Shown in pieces: positions 10,231 through 23,374 of a stretch of 64,000 nucleotides of DNA (within the stretch, counting starts at the first letter, position 1; each line of letters opens with the position of its first letter). The stretch covers positions 10,027,591 to 10,091,590 of the forward strand of contig NC_033623.1 of NCBI RefSeq assembly GCF_001540865.1, written 5' to 3'. The position numbers and the translations under genes are program-made. The notes under the pieces were generated by a model, which saw nothing but the letters and a program-made list of their open reading frames with translations, had not been told where the DNA came from and made no database searches. The DNA comes from Ananas comosus. Its lineage: Eukaryota; Streptophyta; Magnoliopsida; Poales; Bromeliaceae.

Positions 10231-13200
10231 TTAGAAGAAGACATCAACTATCCCATGATTCTCCGATAAGCTCCCGTCAAAGTTTACTCTACAGCTCTCC
10301 GGGAACTGCAACCCGGCTTGCTCGCATATCGCCCTCGTAACATGCGGGCATGATCGAAGGTCGAGATACTCCAACACCTTGCAGTAATCTAATACAATCC
10401 CTACTCCTGAAACAGTGATCCTTAAGCAGTTGCTGGCCTTCAAAACTTTAAGGGCCAATTCAAAAGCCACCATTCCAAGCACCTGAAAAGCTGAATCGGT
10501 CACTTTGTCGCAACACCCAATGTCGAGAGCGACCAGATGTCGGCAATGGGAAAGCAAACACCGCAGCGACGAGTCTGTAATATTCAAACACCAGTCCATC
10601 CTTAAGCTCTTCAGGCTTTGCGAACAAGCGACCGACAGGGTTTCTATGGACTCGTCAGTGATATCACGGCAGCCACCGATTACTAGGGTTTCCAGGTTAG
10701 GGCAGGACTTGGCCAAAGAGAAGATGGATGTATCACCGGCATTGAAGCAATCTAAAATTTTAAGTGAAGTTAAAGAAGAAGAAGAGGCTTCCGCAATTTT
10801 AGAGACCCCAATATCACCAATCTTGGAGCATTTACTGAGATCCAAGAATCTGATGTGGCGGCACCCGTCCGCAAGCACAGAGAGGCCAGAATCAGTTATG
10901 TTACCGCACCCAGCTAACCCTAGCTCCTCCAAGTGCAGGCAATTTTTGGAGAGAGAGTGGAGGAGATTGTCAGTGACTGATTTGCATCCGGCAACATGTA
11001 AACTTCTCAAATTGCGGCAGCCGGACGAAATGGATGTCAACCCCTTGTTGGTGAGTTTTCGGCAATTGGAAACGTCCAAGGATTGGAGGGAGAGAAGGCC
11101 GCCGGCCAAAGCTATCAACCCCATGTCAGAAATGCCTGAGGAACAGCAAGGTTCACATAATGAAATTGGTTCAGGAAAATATCTGATGCAACGTTAGTCA
11201 AAAAATGAAGTGCAATGGAAGAATTAAAGAACTCAAAGCTTCAGCAAAAGATAGATTGATACTTTTAATCAAAGCACATAAAATGTATGAGAAAAATTTC
11301 AAATCAAACGGATTAGATTATTCAATGATCGTTCTTATGGATATCAGAGCAAAGCTAGAATACTTTTTCTTTGAGAGAAAGGTAGCATGCTACCCGTTTC
11401 GTTTATTTCTTTATAGAAATAAACTTAGCTGCAAATGTAAAGCAACTAGGATTTGAACTTGAGACCTCATGTACCAACCACCAAACCCTTTGCCACTTGC
11501 GCTAGGGACGGTTGGTAGAGCTAGAATAGTTTTGATAGTAAAAAAAGAATATTTACTATCTTCTGTTAGCCTTTGGATGCCTTGAGTTTAGCAAAGGTAG
11601 GTGGAATAGAATTTGATTCAAGTGCTAAAAACCTAATAATAAACACTATTCATCTACTATTGATAGGAACCTAGATGGACTCACGGAAAACATAATTAAA
11701 TCAGGGACTATTTGATATTTGGCATAAAAGGCGTGTTATCTATTTATCAGTCACTGAAAAATTACTCTGTTCAGATGCTGAAAAGTTATTACAACATATT
11801 ATACTTACAGTTTGACTCTTGTATTGACTCATTTACAAAAGAATCAAGACAAGTACCTAAATAAACGGCTAAAAACATTCACTTTGGTCTAATCTAAAAG
11901 ATTTAAACTACCTATGAATAAAAAATCATCTTTATATGGAGTCTTTCTTTTTTGCATTAATCAAGACAACTACCAAAATCAAAGGCTAAAAATATTCACT
12001 GTGGTCTAAAAGATTTAAACTACCTATGACTAAGAAATATTCTTTATATCGAGTCTTTCGTTCTTGCATTAAGTCCATTAGCAAATGGGCAGATGTGATA
12101 GTTCACAACAAGATTTTAGTTCACAACCATTTCATTGTTTCGAACACATAAACTGAGGCTTAGTTCGGATACCTGCAAAATGAGAAGAAAGAAGAGAAAA
12201 GAAGGGGATGTATTTTCTCCTCTCATTTGCTTATACACAGAAGAAAAGAAGAGAGAGTTAGCATTGCTCATTTTTTCTTTCTTTTAATATGAAGAAATGA
12301 AAAAAAAGTACACGAAACTATTACAATCTCAATATAATGTTTGCAACTTTGTTGTTCATACAAATTCAATCACAGTCCACAAATTTTGCAAAAAAGATGG
12401 AGAAGGAAAAACCAATAGAATTATTTTTCTATGCAAGCATCATGTACTGTTATTAAACTATACTAGCCAAGGGACAAGGGTCGAGGAGAGAAGAAGATGA
12501 ACTTCGAACAGATGAGAGAGTGGAGATTGCATTAAGCATGTTGCATGTCAATACGTCTTCTATTTATTAAACTATACCAGTAAAAAGTCAAAGGGTTAAG
12601 GAGAGAGAAAGACGGACTTTGACCAGATAAGCAAGTGGGAGACTGAATCAAGGCTGTCAAGTTTTGCATGACAAAGCCACTTGTTATATATTCGAGGTAA
12701 AAACTAATAGAACTTATTTGAAATATGGAACCTTTTGATTTAGCTACCCAACCTTTCAAAATTTTGATTTTACTACCCGACCTTTCAATTTGTTTGATTT
12801 GAGTTGGCTAATGACACTTTAACATCAAAATTTAAATGCGTCATTTGTCTTTACATATTTAATTAGTATATTTCATGCAATTCTCGCAACTATAAATTCA
12901 TTAAAGTAGGTAATTAGCTTAAATTTTGAAGTCAAAGTATTATTGACCGACTCAAATCAAACAAATTGAAAGTTTGGGTAGCCAAATCGACATGGCCCAT
13001 AGTTCAAGAAAGTTTTTTACGTTTTTGCCTCTATTCTGTCAATGCAATAAGAAAAAAAGAGAGAAAAAGTAGATATTCTACTAGATCCATTTCTCGCATC
13101 TTTTCTCTAGAAAGTAAGTTGAGCTAAATATACTCTCTCTCTTCCTATCCATCCTTTTTGCTCACCAAAAGTTCGAGCCATAAAGGAATTTGATGGAGTT

Positions 13201-14652
13201 ATTCTAAAATGGAATCAGTAAAACCTTCATCTAATGTATCACCATGAAACAGCTTTTTCCACCAAAATTTAAAACAAGAATAAAAGGCACAAATAATTAT
13301 CTAAACCTCATTCAATCAAACTAGAAGGCTATCGGAACCAACGAAAACAAATATGCTAATAAATATTCAGCTCTTCAACACGAGTAAAATGGGTACAACT
13401 CAACCACTTGATCAGGACATTTGCACTAATTGGACCTCCAAAAAGCCAATATTATCTCTACACAGACCCATAACTAGATATCAAACATAAATTAGTCAAA
13501 ATGAACATCGGATATGATCTGCCAACAACCATTCCCTGAACTCCAAAGAATGCAGCAAAAGAAAAAACATAGTTACAAATCCGATCGAAGTCGATAAAAA
13601 ATTCCTAACATAAACCATCACAACACATCTTCTGGGATGAAAAATATGATAATTTTCAAGCAGCACACCCAACTGATAGAAATAAGGGGCAGACAAATAT
13701 TTATACTATAAATTCACCCAAAAAAAACTAAAATTACACATCAAAAACATGTTTTTTAGCACAAAAAAGAACATATATCGCCGTAGTTAATAAAATAGAA
13801 ACGCAATTTCAACTACCGAACAGATTGAATCAAGGGGCAAACACAATTCAGATCATGAATTCGTCCAAAAAGTGGTAAAGATCGCCCCTCCACTGTTCTG
13901 GATCTCCCTATAAAGCGATAAATTCCACTATAAACCCCACATTACACATCGAAAAACCAGTTTTTTGGCCAAAAAAAAAGAATTTTTATCACCATATGTA
14001 ACAAAATAGGAACGTAATTTCAACTATCGAACAGATTGAACCCATGAATTCCGCTTAAAACCCATAAATATCGTTCCTTTACAGTTCTGGATCCCCTAGA
14101 AAGCGATAAATTCCACTAAACACCCCACATTACGCATCAAAAACCAGTTTTTTAGCGCAAAAAAAAAAAAGAACATTCATCACCATACGTAACAAAATAG
14201 GAACGTAATTTCAAGTATCGAACAGATTGAACCCATGAATTCCGCTTAAAACCCATAGAGATCGCACCTTTACAGTTCTGGAGATTGAGCACTCGCAGGT
14301 TCGGGAACCCGGCGGCGATGACGTCGAGGTCGGCGTCGACGACGCCCGGGTAGAAGGACCGCGACGCCGACTGGGAGAGGTCGAGCTCGGCGAGCCCGGA
14401 GAAGCGCGCGGCGAGGCGCCGGAGCATGGCGGGCCCCGCCCGGGCGCGGAGGCGGCGCCGCTCCGTGCTCTGGATCCGGAGCCAGCGCTTGCACACGAGC
14501 CCGAACGCGTCCCTCTCGTCCCCCCTCTCCATCCGCGCGAGCACCGCGCGGAGCGCGTCGTCCGTGAGGTCGACGATGCGCGTCCCTCCTCCTCCGCCTC
14601 GGCCGCCGCCGCCGCCGCCCCCCACCGCCGCCGCCGCGGGATCCTCCGCCAT
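10231..14652 (-). CDS. F-box/LRR-repeat protein (At5g23340-like), two exons
   Basis: Exon 1 is 14652-14268 and exon 2 is 11135-10231. The donor is AAAG/GTGCGA and the acceptor TTCCTCAG/GCATTT, phase 1, giving 429 residues. The joined reading across the splice, NCK-GISDMGL, restores a leucine-rich repeat, which supports the junction. After a Gly-rich N-terminus comes a degenerate F-box (about 26-65, LTDDALRAVLARM and VCKRWL). About ten cysteine-containing LRRs (LxxLxxxxCxxITDxGL) then run to the end. The order of motifs (DLSQS.SRSFYPGV, RMDWCLNITDSSL, DIGCC) agrees with my memory of Arabidopsis At5g23340. The likely role is the substrate-binding subunit of an SCF ubiquitin ligase; the target is unknown. 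Exon 1 is strongly GC-rich while exon 2 is not, a gradient typical of grasses and their relatives. The intron is 3.1 kb and carries a SINE and tandem repeats. Confidence 0.87.
11363..11518 (-). mobile_element. tRNA-derived SINE, full length
   Basis: Same family as 1571-1725. The head on the minus strand carries TGGCAAAGGGT and the B-box-like AGTTCAAATCC. The tail has GGTAGCATGCTACC and ends TCTCAAAGAAAAA. The target duplication AGCTAGAATA lies at 11353-11362 and 11519-11528. It sits in the intron of the F-box gene in the same orientation as the gene. Confidence 0.85.
12715..13015. mobile_element. MITE-like element (fam3) with inverted ends
   Basis: One end reads cttttgatttagctacccaacc and the other the inverse, gggtagccaaatcgaca. 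Inside, ccgactcaaatcaaacaaattg pairs with caatttgtttgatttgagttgg. Related copies or halves are at 47880-48015, 51290-51560, 52880-53040 and 54600-54930. The superfamily is not clear to me. Confidence 0.55.
13700..14281. repeat. Tandem repeat, about 190 bp x3, covering the exon 1 splice donor
   Basis: Three units end with the shared words actgttctgg at about 13892-13901, acagttctgg at 14081-14090 and tacagttctgg at 14271-14281, so the period is 189-191 bp. Other shared words are gaacagattgaa, aacgtaatttcaa and gataaattccac. The third unit overlaps the end of exon 1 and the true GT donor at 14266-14267. In the other two units the matching position has lost the GT. Confidence 0.8.
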
Positions 14653-16576
14653 CGCCTCGCTCCGCCGAGATCGGAGGCGATCGGGGGCGCGCGGCGCGGG
14701 GTTAGGGTTTGATGAGGAAAAGGGGCTTCGNTTTTTTTTTTTTTTTTTTTTTTTTTTTTTCCGTTTCTTTTGGAGCTGTACACCGGAATACTAGCGGCTA
14801 AAACACTCCAAAACGGAAAAAATTTAAAAAAGGGAAAAAGTATGGAGAACCCCTTTGACTATATCTTATTGTCAAAAACCCCCTCAACTTTTTGTACCTT
14901 GAAACGCCGCAAAATCTATTGTTTTTTTTATTCAGTTTCTATATTTTGTTAAAAATTTGATCAAATCCGGTCAATTAATTAATTATTTTAATTTAATGTA
15001 CTAAAAAATAATTAAAATTAATAAATTTGTATTGATAAATTTGGTAAATTTTTTAATTTTTTACTAAAATTAGTTAATTTTAAAAACTTTTTAGAATCCG
15101 AGAAGATCTCAATATAGAAAAAATTTAAAGGGATCTTTTTTGGAACAGATCCTATAGGTGAGGTTGTCTCCGTATATTCTTTTCATCAAAATTTTTTTCC
15201 AAATTTATTAATTATATGATCAAATTTAATCACTTAAGGTGTGTTTAATGAAATAAATCTGACGCAATTAACAGCTAGTAAATTCAAATAAAATTCGGGA
15301 AGAAAATAAAAGATGTGAGATGTAAAAAATAATTGAAAAAAAAGAAAATTAAAAGTTTGAGGGACCAATTTCAAAATAGTCTCCAGACCTTTTTAAGTTC
15401 CTTTTACCAGCACCTTCTCCCATATTTTTGAAGTTCAACAAATTTTATTAATTAAACGAAATAAAATTTTCAATTTAATTATTAAAAATAATTTAAATTG
15501 AAAAGCTAGATTAAGTAATTTAAATAGAAAATAAGGCTCAATTGTGCCCTTGGTTTTCAAACTATGAGGTGTATGATATTTTTGATTTGCAAACTTTAAT
15601 TTATTATAATATTTTTATTCAAAATTTTAAATTATTATAATTAAAGTTTTACAAATCAATTTAGTTGACTAAACTTGAGGTATCGATTATATGAATGTAA
15701 TGTGATATTTTAATTATTATTGCACATACTGGTAAAAACTTTCATATCATATCAGTAACACATTAATATTTAGTCAACTAAATTAGGCTGTTTAGCTTAA
15801 TTATAATAATTTATACAATTCGAGTAAAAAATTATAATAAATTAAAAAGTTTGAGAACCAAACCATCACGTATTTCATAGTCTCAAAGCTAAAAATGCAA
15901 TTTAACCAAAAATAAATGTTGGATTATCAGTAATTAAAAAGTCTCCGTACTATTCCATCATTATATTTTCTGCCGATAAAAATAAAGGATAATATTTAAT
16001 ATATATTTTTTAAAATTTTTAAAAATATCTAATAATTCCTAGTTGATCAAAATGCTCTTTTTGATTTTCATAAATCCTTTCAAATATGAAATTTTGAAAT
16101 ATAGAAAAATATTTTGATAATTTAAAAATATATTTAAAAATTAGGAATAATAGTCAGAGAAAAATAAGAAAAAATCCCTAAAAATAATGTCCTAAATTAG
16201 GAGTTGATGTGCCTTTGTATTTGGGACCCACATAAAGGTCTGTTAGTGATAATGATGAACAAACCAATGTAAGTTATTCAGTCACATCAATATTGTTTAC
16301 CAACTACAATTGAGTTGTTTAAAAATCTTATGGTTGTTTAATCAATAGTTGACAATAATTTTTATAATTTACTTTTTTTTATTCAAATTGAAAAGAGTAA
16401 AAAAAAAATGTACAAAGAATTTTAAACTTTAGCTCTTTTTCAAATAAATAAGTATATGAATTTTTAATTTTAGCAACCCCTGTGATACAATTCCGTGGTT
16501 CGGAAAATTATACTTTTTTGTTGTCCTATAATTTAATTTATATTTAATTTATCACTCCGCGGTTCAAAAAGTTATA
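14653..16576. other. F-box gene promoter side, then AT-rich intergenic DNA
   Basis: The first 80 bp upstream of the F-box ATG are GC-rich. A single N (14731) and a poly-T run (14732-14760) follow, so the core promoter cannot be read with confidence. Beyond that, 15540-15905 holds a MITE-like element (fam4) with inverted ends around ttcaaactatgaggtgtatg and ttcatagtctcaaagc. Nothing coding was recognised. Confidence 0.4.
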
Positions 16577-16832
16577 TTTAAGGTTTGTTTGGTTTCGAAA
16601 GAGTGTAGAAAAAATTTTTTAGAAAAAAAATTTGTTTATGAAATTTTTTTTTCCAATTTTTCCTCCATTTTGTTTAAAAAATAAATATTTTTGAAAATAA
16701 TTTTTTTCGTATTTCATAAAAAACTAGCATTTTTATTTTTTATTTTTTTTTTAAAATAAAATACAAATTTTTCATAAAATATGAGAAAAGTCTTTTCGTA
16801 AAAGTTTACTTTTCTTAGAACCAAACACATGG
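16577..16832. mobile_element. MITE with GTTTGGTT-type ends
   Basis: It begins ggtttgtttggtttcgaaag and ends cttagaaccaaacacatgg, inverse in character. The interior is A/T-rich with aaaatttt runs. A related fragment is at about 17917-18115 ending ccacaaaccaaacacac. A Tourist-like origin is likely, but no 3-bp duplication could be fixed. Confidence 0.45.
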
Positions 16833-17149
16833 ATGAAATTCTTTTTTCTTGAAAAATTTTCATGAAAAACTTTTGTGATATACTGAACCTTAGCAAATTG
16901 GCAAGATTACAGTACAAATTTATGCTTGATTGAGTTAGAGACGTTTTGCGCAAAATAGACGTAAAAACGGACTTTAAAACTCAAAATTTATATTGTGGAG
17001 GATTAAAGTTGAATACCTAGTTCTTTAGAGGCTTGTGGGTAATTTTGTTTAATTAGGTGGTAGAGTCCACGTGCTCTCCCCCATCCTTATCCTCTCCTTT
17101 TGTTGTTTTTATTGCCAAGTTGTGAGCTAATTAATTAGTAGGAGAACTT

Positions 17150-17870
17150 GGTTTCATTCTTGCGAGCGAGCGAGGCAAGCGAGCGAGGCGAGCGAGCGAG
17201 CGAGTCGAGTACGTGCGTTGTGTTAGCGCCGTTGGAGGCTGGGCGAGCGCGGAATTTCTTCTCCTATCGACTTTTCGCTGTCGTGGATTAGCTTTTGAGG
17301 TGGGTTGATGCTTACCGAATTCTATAGGTTTCCTCCTAATTCTATATATGTCAACTGCATGTGTTTTTAGTTTTGTTTAGTATATTATTTAGCTCGATTT
17401 TTGAAATTTCATGCCTATGAATTTGAATTGGAGCTTAGAAAATTAGCTAAATCATGCATGTTGAACTTGAATTTGACTTAGGAGAAAATTGACGTTTCTA
17501 CACCGCCATTTGATCAAACTATCAGATTTAGCTCTAGGAGCTATAGTTTGTTTGTATCATGGGCGGTGGATATCCAGAATAGTGTAGAATATATTTACGC
17601 TGGTGCTGAGATGCCGAGTGTATTTTTACAGTAGTATTTAGGCTGTTCCACATTGTCGGGTGCCATTGAGGTTGACGGTGGACCCAGATTATTGTTTTTG
17701 TATCAGATTGTGCCGAGGGCACGTGAGTTCAGTTGTTTGGCCCTGTTTACTTGACTATAGCCTGCGAGAGCCTGATTGAGCTCGACAGAGACACGTTTGC
17801 ATACTCGGTTGGGTAGCACCCATGAGTGCCACTCCGGAGTCGGGCTTTGTGCGTTTGCGTTAAGTTTCCG
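17150..17870 (+). mobile_element. Fragment of the 32000-33873-type LTR
   Basis: 17290-17870 is collinear with about 32590-33180 (shared words gattagctttngaggtgggtt, gataccgagtgtattttt-like, agattgtgccgagggcacgtga, gcctgattgagctcgacag). Upstream, GAGCGAGC repeats replace the region where that LTR carries its leader. Both ends are truncated and no target duplication is visible. Confidence 0.65.
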
Positions 17871-18661
17871 AGAATCCTAATTTTTTAGAAACACTTCTTA
17901 CCAAATTTTATAGAAAACTAACATTTTTTGGTTTCTTAAAAAGTATAGAAAATGAAAATATTAATCTGTGATGAAATATGGAAAACAAATTTTCAAGAAA
18001 GATATGTTTTTTTTTTAAATCAAACGGACAGAAAACTGAAATAGAAGTTTTCTATGAAATTTTTTTTTTCCTAGAAAAATTATTTTCACGCTTTTCCACA
18101 AACCAAACACACATTCCTTTAACTACTATGTGATTTAGCACATTTTTTACTTTACTATCTTGCATTTTTCAAAATTTTTTTGCTTAGCGCGCCACCCAAA
18201 TTGATATAAATTTTTTTGATAAAATAAAAATTAATCTACAGAAAAAATCACGGAAGGGACAAAGTGAACTCGTTGAACTACGAAGTGGCAAAGTGAAAAA
18301 TACTCTATACCACGAGGGGGTGATATAGAAGTTTACCCTTTTTTTCAATTATGTATAGTATTTTGAAATATGTATCTGAATTTAAAAGTTAAATATTTGA
18401 ACTTTGAAAGCTTTGATTTTTACTGCTTAACATTAGAGTATTTATAAGCCGTTTTAGCAGAATATTTTGTTACTCAGATTATTCTGTCAAATGACAAATA
18501 TTTATTTATCATAATATTGCAACTATTCAAAAGATTTAGTGGTAAAACTAAAACTTTTTAAGTTCATCCATCTATTTCGAAAACACTGTAAAGTTTATAT
18601 AGAAAAATCAAACTTTTTGGACTTCATTATATTTATTATTTTAAATAGTGTAGGAGTGGAT

Positions 18662-21271
18662 TGTCACGCCTCGGGACCGGTGGAGGCTCTCCCGGTAGCA
18701 TGCCCAGACCCGCCATATGCCTGTACATATAAAGCGTTTACAACAATAGCGATGAATAAAGCAAAAATAAAGAATATCTAGAGATGTCAGAGCAAGTAGC
18801 AGTTAAATTCTAACAACAAGTAGAGAGAAAGGAAACTAACAACTAAGATAAAACATGAGTGAATACATCAAACTGTCTCAAATACGAGCACTACAGTATC
18901 CAAAATGGTAGTTTCTATGTAGGGTACAAACGCTCTCATTCTCTCCAACTAAAACAAAAAGAAAAAAATGATCCACCTAGCAAGACTCCTCGCTCGCTAG
19001 CTCGAAGCGACACCCTTGCCGCGGTCCCTAACCTTTTCCGGAGTGGAAGGCTCTGAAAAAAAATATAAAACATAGGGTGTGAGAACTATAATTTATAGTT
19101 TCCAGTAGGCAATTACTGACCTGAGCAAAATACACCACTAGGCCCAAAAGTATAAGTAGATAAAAGAACTACTAGTAAGCTGCGAATATGTAAAACATGT
19201 AATGAAATGCTGATCTACAATGCCACAATTATATATAATGTCAACAAGGTGTACATCTATTTTATCATAGTCCGATATGCCAATACATGTCTAGTATGTT
19301 CCAACATGGCAAACAAGTATGCTATAATGCAATAAGCAATACTACCAAGTACAATATATGTCCAAATGCCCAATAAATCCAACGACTACGAACTGACTAG
19401 TAGTGATTATTATTTATATAACTCCGTGTCGATTTCTATTTCTAATTAAGGATCTATACAAGGTAGTGCGGCTTGTGCCGCCTAAGTGCCCGTGGTAGCT
19501 CTAGCATTCCTACTCGAGGAATGAGTCTATCCTTCCAGACCCCCGTAGGCTTCTCAATACCGCACGAGCGATCATAAGTCGCGTAGGCTAACTCCGGAGT
19601 ACCGGCTTGTAGGGAGCGACCCTCACAAGCATGTGCGAATGAGCACAAATGGCAAGCAAACATAGTCATCGCCTCAAGAACCCGATCATCATGTCTCTAA
19701 CATGGTAATAGTCACTAACAACCCAACGGTCTAGTTCTATGTCTCAAAGTGAAGGTTTAGCCGTATTACATTCGCTGCCCCTTTATGGCAATATATCTCA
19801 TTATGTCCAAACTTTATTCCAACACTAGTGTCTCTTTATGACACTAGGTTTTACTATGTCCCGAGCACATTCTAAGCTTAATGCTCCTTTATGATATTAG
19901 CTTACTAAGTTCATACATATGCAAAGCCCAATACTACTTTGTGATATTAGCTCACTCCTATGCCAAGTATGAGTTCTAAGTCCAAAAGTACAATGTAATT
20001 ATTATTTTCACTAAATGAAACATGATCTCAATCCAAGTATAAGAATGCTAATCATATGCATAATCCCAACATGAATAGCTCTCTACTACATAGAGGTCCA
20101 AATGTGCATTATACATAACATGTGCATATTAAGTATTCTAAAATTTACAAATATTCTATCTAGCATGAATATACATGAAATTTCATTTTACGACAAATAT
20201 GATCACCATATGAGAATTTTATCTCATTTTAGTGAGGTCAAATCCACCAAGTTTTCTCGGAACCCTTCGTTTGCGTGAAAGGAGTTGTCTACAATTCTCC
20301 TAGCACCCTAAAGGTAATAAAAGGAGAGTAAAACGAACGTTACGAACATCCCTTAGGTCGATCATTAACCAAATCACGAAAATCGGCAAAACTCACCTAA
20401 GATGGTGATAGTCTCTCTCGATCTCCAAAAGAGACTTAGAACCCTTCCAATCCAACCTAGAGGAAGGTTCTAATCCAAGAAATCAAGCTTTAAAAGCCCT
20501 AAATCCAAAATGCCCAAATAAAGCCTAAGTTTCCATTTTCTAGAGTTTCATCTAGTTTAAAGCATCAAAATTAGAATCTAGAGGAAGAAACTTGTTACTA
20601 ACCTCTTAGAAGCTTCAATCCACCCTAGAACTCAGCTAGGGTTGAAGACCCTTCCTCAAACAAGCTCCAAACACCAAGCCAAGGCTTCTCCCATAGTGAA
20701 AATTGCACCAAGAAGCAAAAAGGAGCAAAAGTAGTGATTAAACCACTAAAATCCAAGCAAAAATAGAAGAAAATCCGAAGGGGGGAAGAGAGGAGCTTCC
20801 CTACCTTGCTCTGCAATGTTTCCAAGCTCAGGAAACTAGCAAGGGGTGTTGGATGCTATATAGAGTAGCAACAAACGCAAAAACACCCCTCAACAAAATG
20901 CAGTCTGCAAACTGCATTATGTACCGGTACACGGGAAAGTGTACCGGTACAAAACCCTGTACGCGCAAACCCGAGGCTCGAGTGGGCCATAAATCACATG
21001 TGTACCGGTACAACCATCAAGGTGTAATCGGTACACTTTCTGTACCGGTACAATCATCAAGGTGTACTGGTATACAATTTCGCAGAAGACAACCCGAGAG
21101 CAGCCTAAGTCCTCCACTTTGGTTACCTTAGCGCTACTTTAAATACCTTATTTCTCGGGATACGAGACATAGGTCGGAACACTGTCAACGACCCTCCAGA
21201 ATATCTGAAAAAACTCAAAACACAGATCAAACACTCGAACCTCACAATTTACAAAGGTCCAGTGTGTTACA
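18662..21271 (-). mobile_element. Solo LTR, 2610 bp, with perfect 5-bp target duplication
   Basis: It starts TGTCACGCC and ends GTGTGTTACA, the TG...CA ends of an LTR. The flanks are TGGAT at 18657-18661 and TGGAT at 21272-21276. No internal retrotransposon coding region accompanies it, so the copy was probably reduced by recombination between two LTRs. A TATA box CTATATAG at 20856-20863, read on the minus strand, with GTACCGGTAC copies upstream of it, indicates that transcription runs on the minus strand. A similarly organised LTR lies at 39136-42022. Confidence 0.88.
20856..21073 (-). promoter_or_regulatory. LTR promoter: TATA box and GTACCGGTAC array
   Basis: Exact GTACCGGTAC palindromes are at 20921-20930, 20941-20950, 21002-21011 and 21042-21051, with altered ones near 21023 and 21064. 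The last units also share the spacer caaccatcaaggtgta with a 40-bp period. All are upstream of the TATA box 20856-20863 in the minus direction, at 60-210 bp. Confidence 0.6.
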
Positions 21272-21276
21272 TGGAT

Positions 21277-23374
21277 AGTGACCAGATTGCTTGCAATCCA
21301 TGTAAGATATTTATTGGCTTCAAATATTAAAATTTTGTTGTTTTTTCTTTTAGTTTCAAAAATAGTTTTTAAGAAAAAGGCGACGTCGACTGCTTAGTTA
21401 GACAATAAAAAAAATATATTATTGGATCAAACATCACTGTTCCAATGATGTTAACATGGCATCACAATATTTAATTATTATTTTTAATTTTTAACATATT
21501 TTTATTCTAATACCATACTTAATTAAAAAATACTGATTTTTAGACCAAATTAAGTAAATGTAAGTTTTATACTTTATCTTTTATAAGGCTAATTTGTGGT
21601 AATAAAAACTAAAATAAACTAAGTTGATTTTAAACCATTGAATTTTAATATTACTTTGATCAAAGAAATTTGCCCAGTTTGATTAAAATCGGACTAGTTC
21701 ACCAGTTTGATGATTAAACGGCTGGCTCGAATGGTTGAAAAACGATTTTTTGACTTATTTAGTTTAAAGATTAAACCGAATTATTTTATAAATAGAGTCA
21801 CAGTCAAACCAGTCGAAGTAGCGAGTATGACCTGTTTTTTAAATTATTGCTTGGTTGAGATAATATCATAATATAGCAAGCTAGCCAACTACAAGGACAC
21901 AAAAAATATTCTTTTATTCTTTTAAACATTGTAGAATAAGTGCCTGAAAAAAAAATTTGTTGTGTAACATGGGCTTAATATGTTGATATTTATTCCAAAA
22001 CTTATTATAGTTGAGCATAAGGTCTGACATTTTTACCTTCCTTTTTCCATTCGTTGAATTATTATGGCGGCTTCTTATTTATTTCCAATTGCTCAGATGT
22101 GGTGGTTGCTGTGACTACTGATGATGTGATGTATTCACATTGTATGCGTGGTTCTTGCTCTTCATTAGAAGAAAGCCTAATGTATCATACTTGCACCACG
22201 TAGTTATAACTAGTTAATCACATTTTTTTTTAAATATAATAAAAATATTTTTTTTATAATTATGATGTGATGGATTAATCAAAAAAAAAATCTATTTGGT
22301 TAGTTGGAATGCCACGTCACCAATATAACTGGTGCATTTTAAAATTTTTTCTTCGTTAGGCGGCTAGAGAAGTTTGAACATTGTTGATTTTCTATCATTT
22401 TTCTTTTGGCTATATTATATTTTTAATTCTCAAATTATGAGACACATGATATTTTGATATTTAAATTCTAATTTATTATAATTTTTGGCTTCCAATTTTC
22501 TGTTTAATACAATTAAAATCTTATGGTTTAATTTAGTTGATTGAATACTGATGTATCACTAATATGATAATGATATGACATCTTAACTATTACTAGATTA
22601 TGATCAAATCTAATATTGTTATATTATTGCCATATTGGTGGCACGTCACTATTCAATTAAAAAGAGGTGAAGGACTACCGGTGAACCAGGAACGTCAGCA
22701 TAACATTACAAATATTTAATTATTATATATAATTTTATTATATAAAATTATATTCTAGTATCATACTTATAATTAAATTATAAAGTAGTATTAATTTCTA
22801 AACCAAACTGAGTGCCTTATTACTTAGGCATTCTTGACCTGTGTCTTATATGTAATCTTTTGAAGCTTTAAGACACGATGAAAACTGCCTTTAATTATTT
22901 CCTATTTTAACGCTAGAATATGGCGAGAAAAATTGAAGGTAGATTTACATTAATTGCATCTTTAATCGTCATGCTTTGGAGAAGTCGCAGGTTTTTTCTT
23001 TATATTTTAAAACTTTACAAGATCATTTGCCCGAGACACTTCACAAGTTTAGTTGAAAATAGTTATTTAATTAATAACTTTACTCGAGAAAAAGAACCTA
23101 TTAAACCGCTTGATAAAGTTTAAAGATCTAATTGCCAGAATTAAAAGTTCACGAGATTATCAACATTGTTCGCTATTTCCTCAAAGGACTTCTGTTTGCT
23201 CTTTTGTACTTGATAAGCATATGTCAGTGAATGCATTGAATTAGCATAATTACTAGTAATATATCTATAACATAATATAAATGCTTACAATGAGATTGGG
23301 TTACTGTGAGAACTTACTGTTTGCAGTTTGGTACTTGATAAACAGATACTAGTGAATGAATGCATGGGCATTTA
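21277..23374. other. AT-rich region with a block shared with 44.0-44.66 kb
   Basis: 22144-22745 matches 44027-44660 in order (gtggttcttgctcttc, gatgtgatggattaatc, aatataactggtgcatt, gtttgaacattgttgattttc). 22420-22640 within it is a fam4-like repeat. Since the second block also precedes a sulfotransferase remnant, it may be part of the duplicated neighbourhood. No gene was recognised. Confidence 0.5.

Larger units (their letters stand above)
11136..14267 (-). other. Intron 1 of the F-box/LRR gene with repeat insertions
   Basis: This 3132-bp intron spans the two coding exons. It contains a SINE (11363-11518), a fam3 MITE (about 12715-13015) and a tandem repeat that includes copies of the donor region (about 13700-14281). 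No other coding segment was recognised inside it. Confidence 0.8.

Noticed and set aside
10505..11197. A 230-codon plus frame opposite F-box exon 2
   Set aside because: It lies antisense to a well supported LRR exon and its composition mirrors that exon.
14211..14794. Long plus and minus frames rich in Arg, Pro and Ser over F-box exon 1
   Set aside because: They are alternative frames of GC-rich DNA; only the frame with the F-box matches a family.
20625..21131. Short frames with repeated YRYT-like residues in the LTR, also near 32000-32714
   Set aside because: They are translations of the GTACCGGTAC repeats and promoter DNA, with no conserved frame between LTRs.
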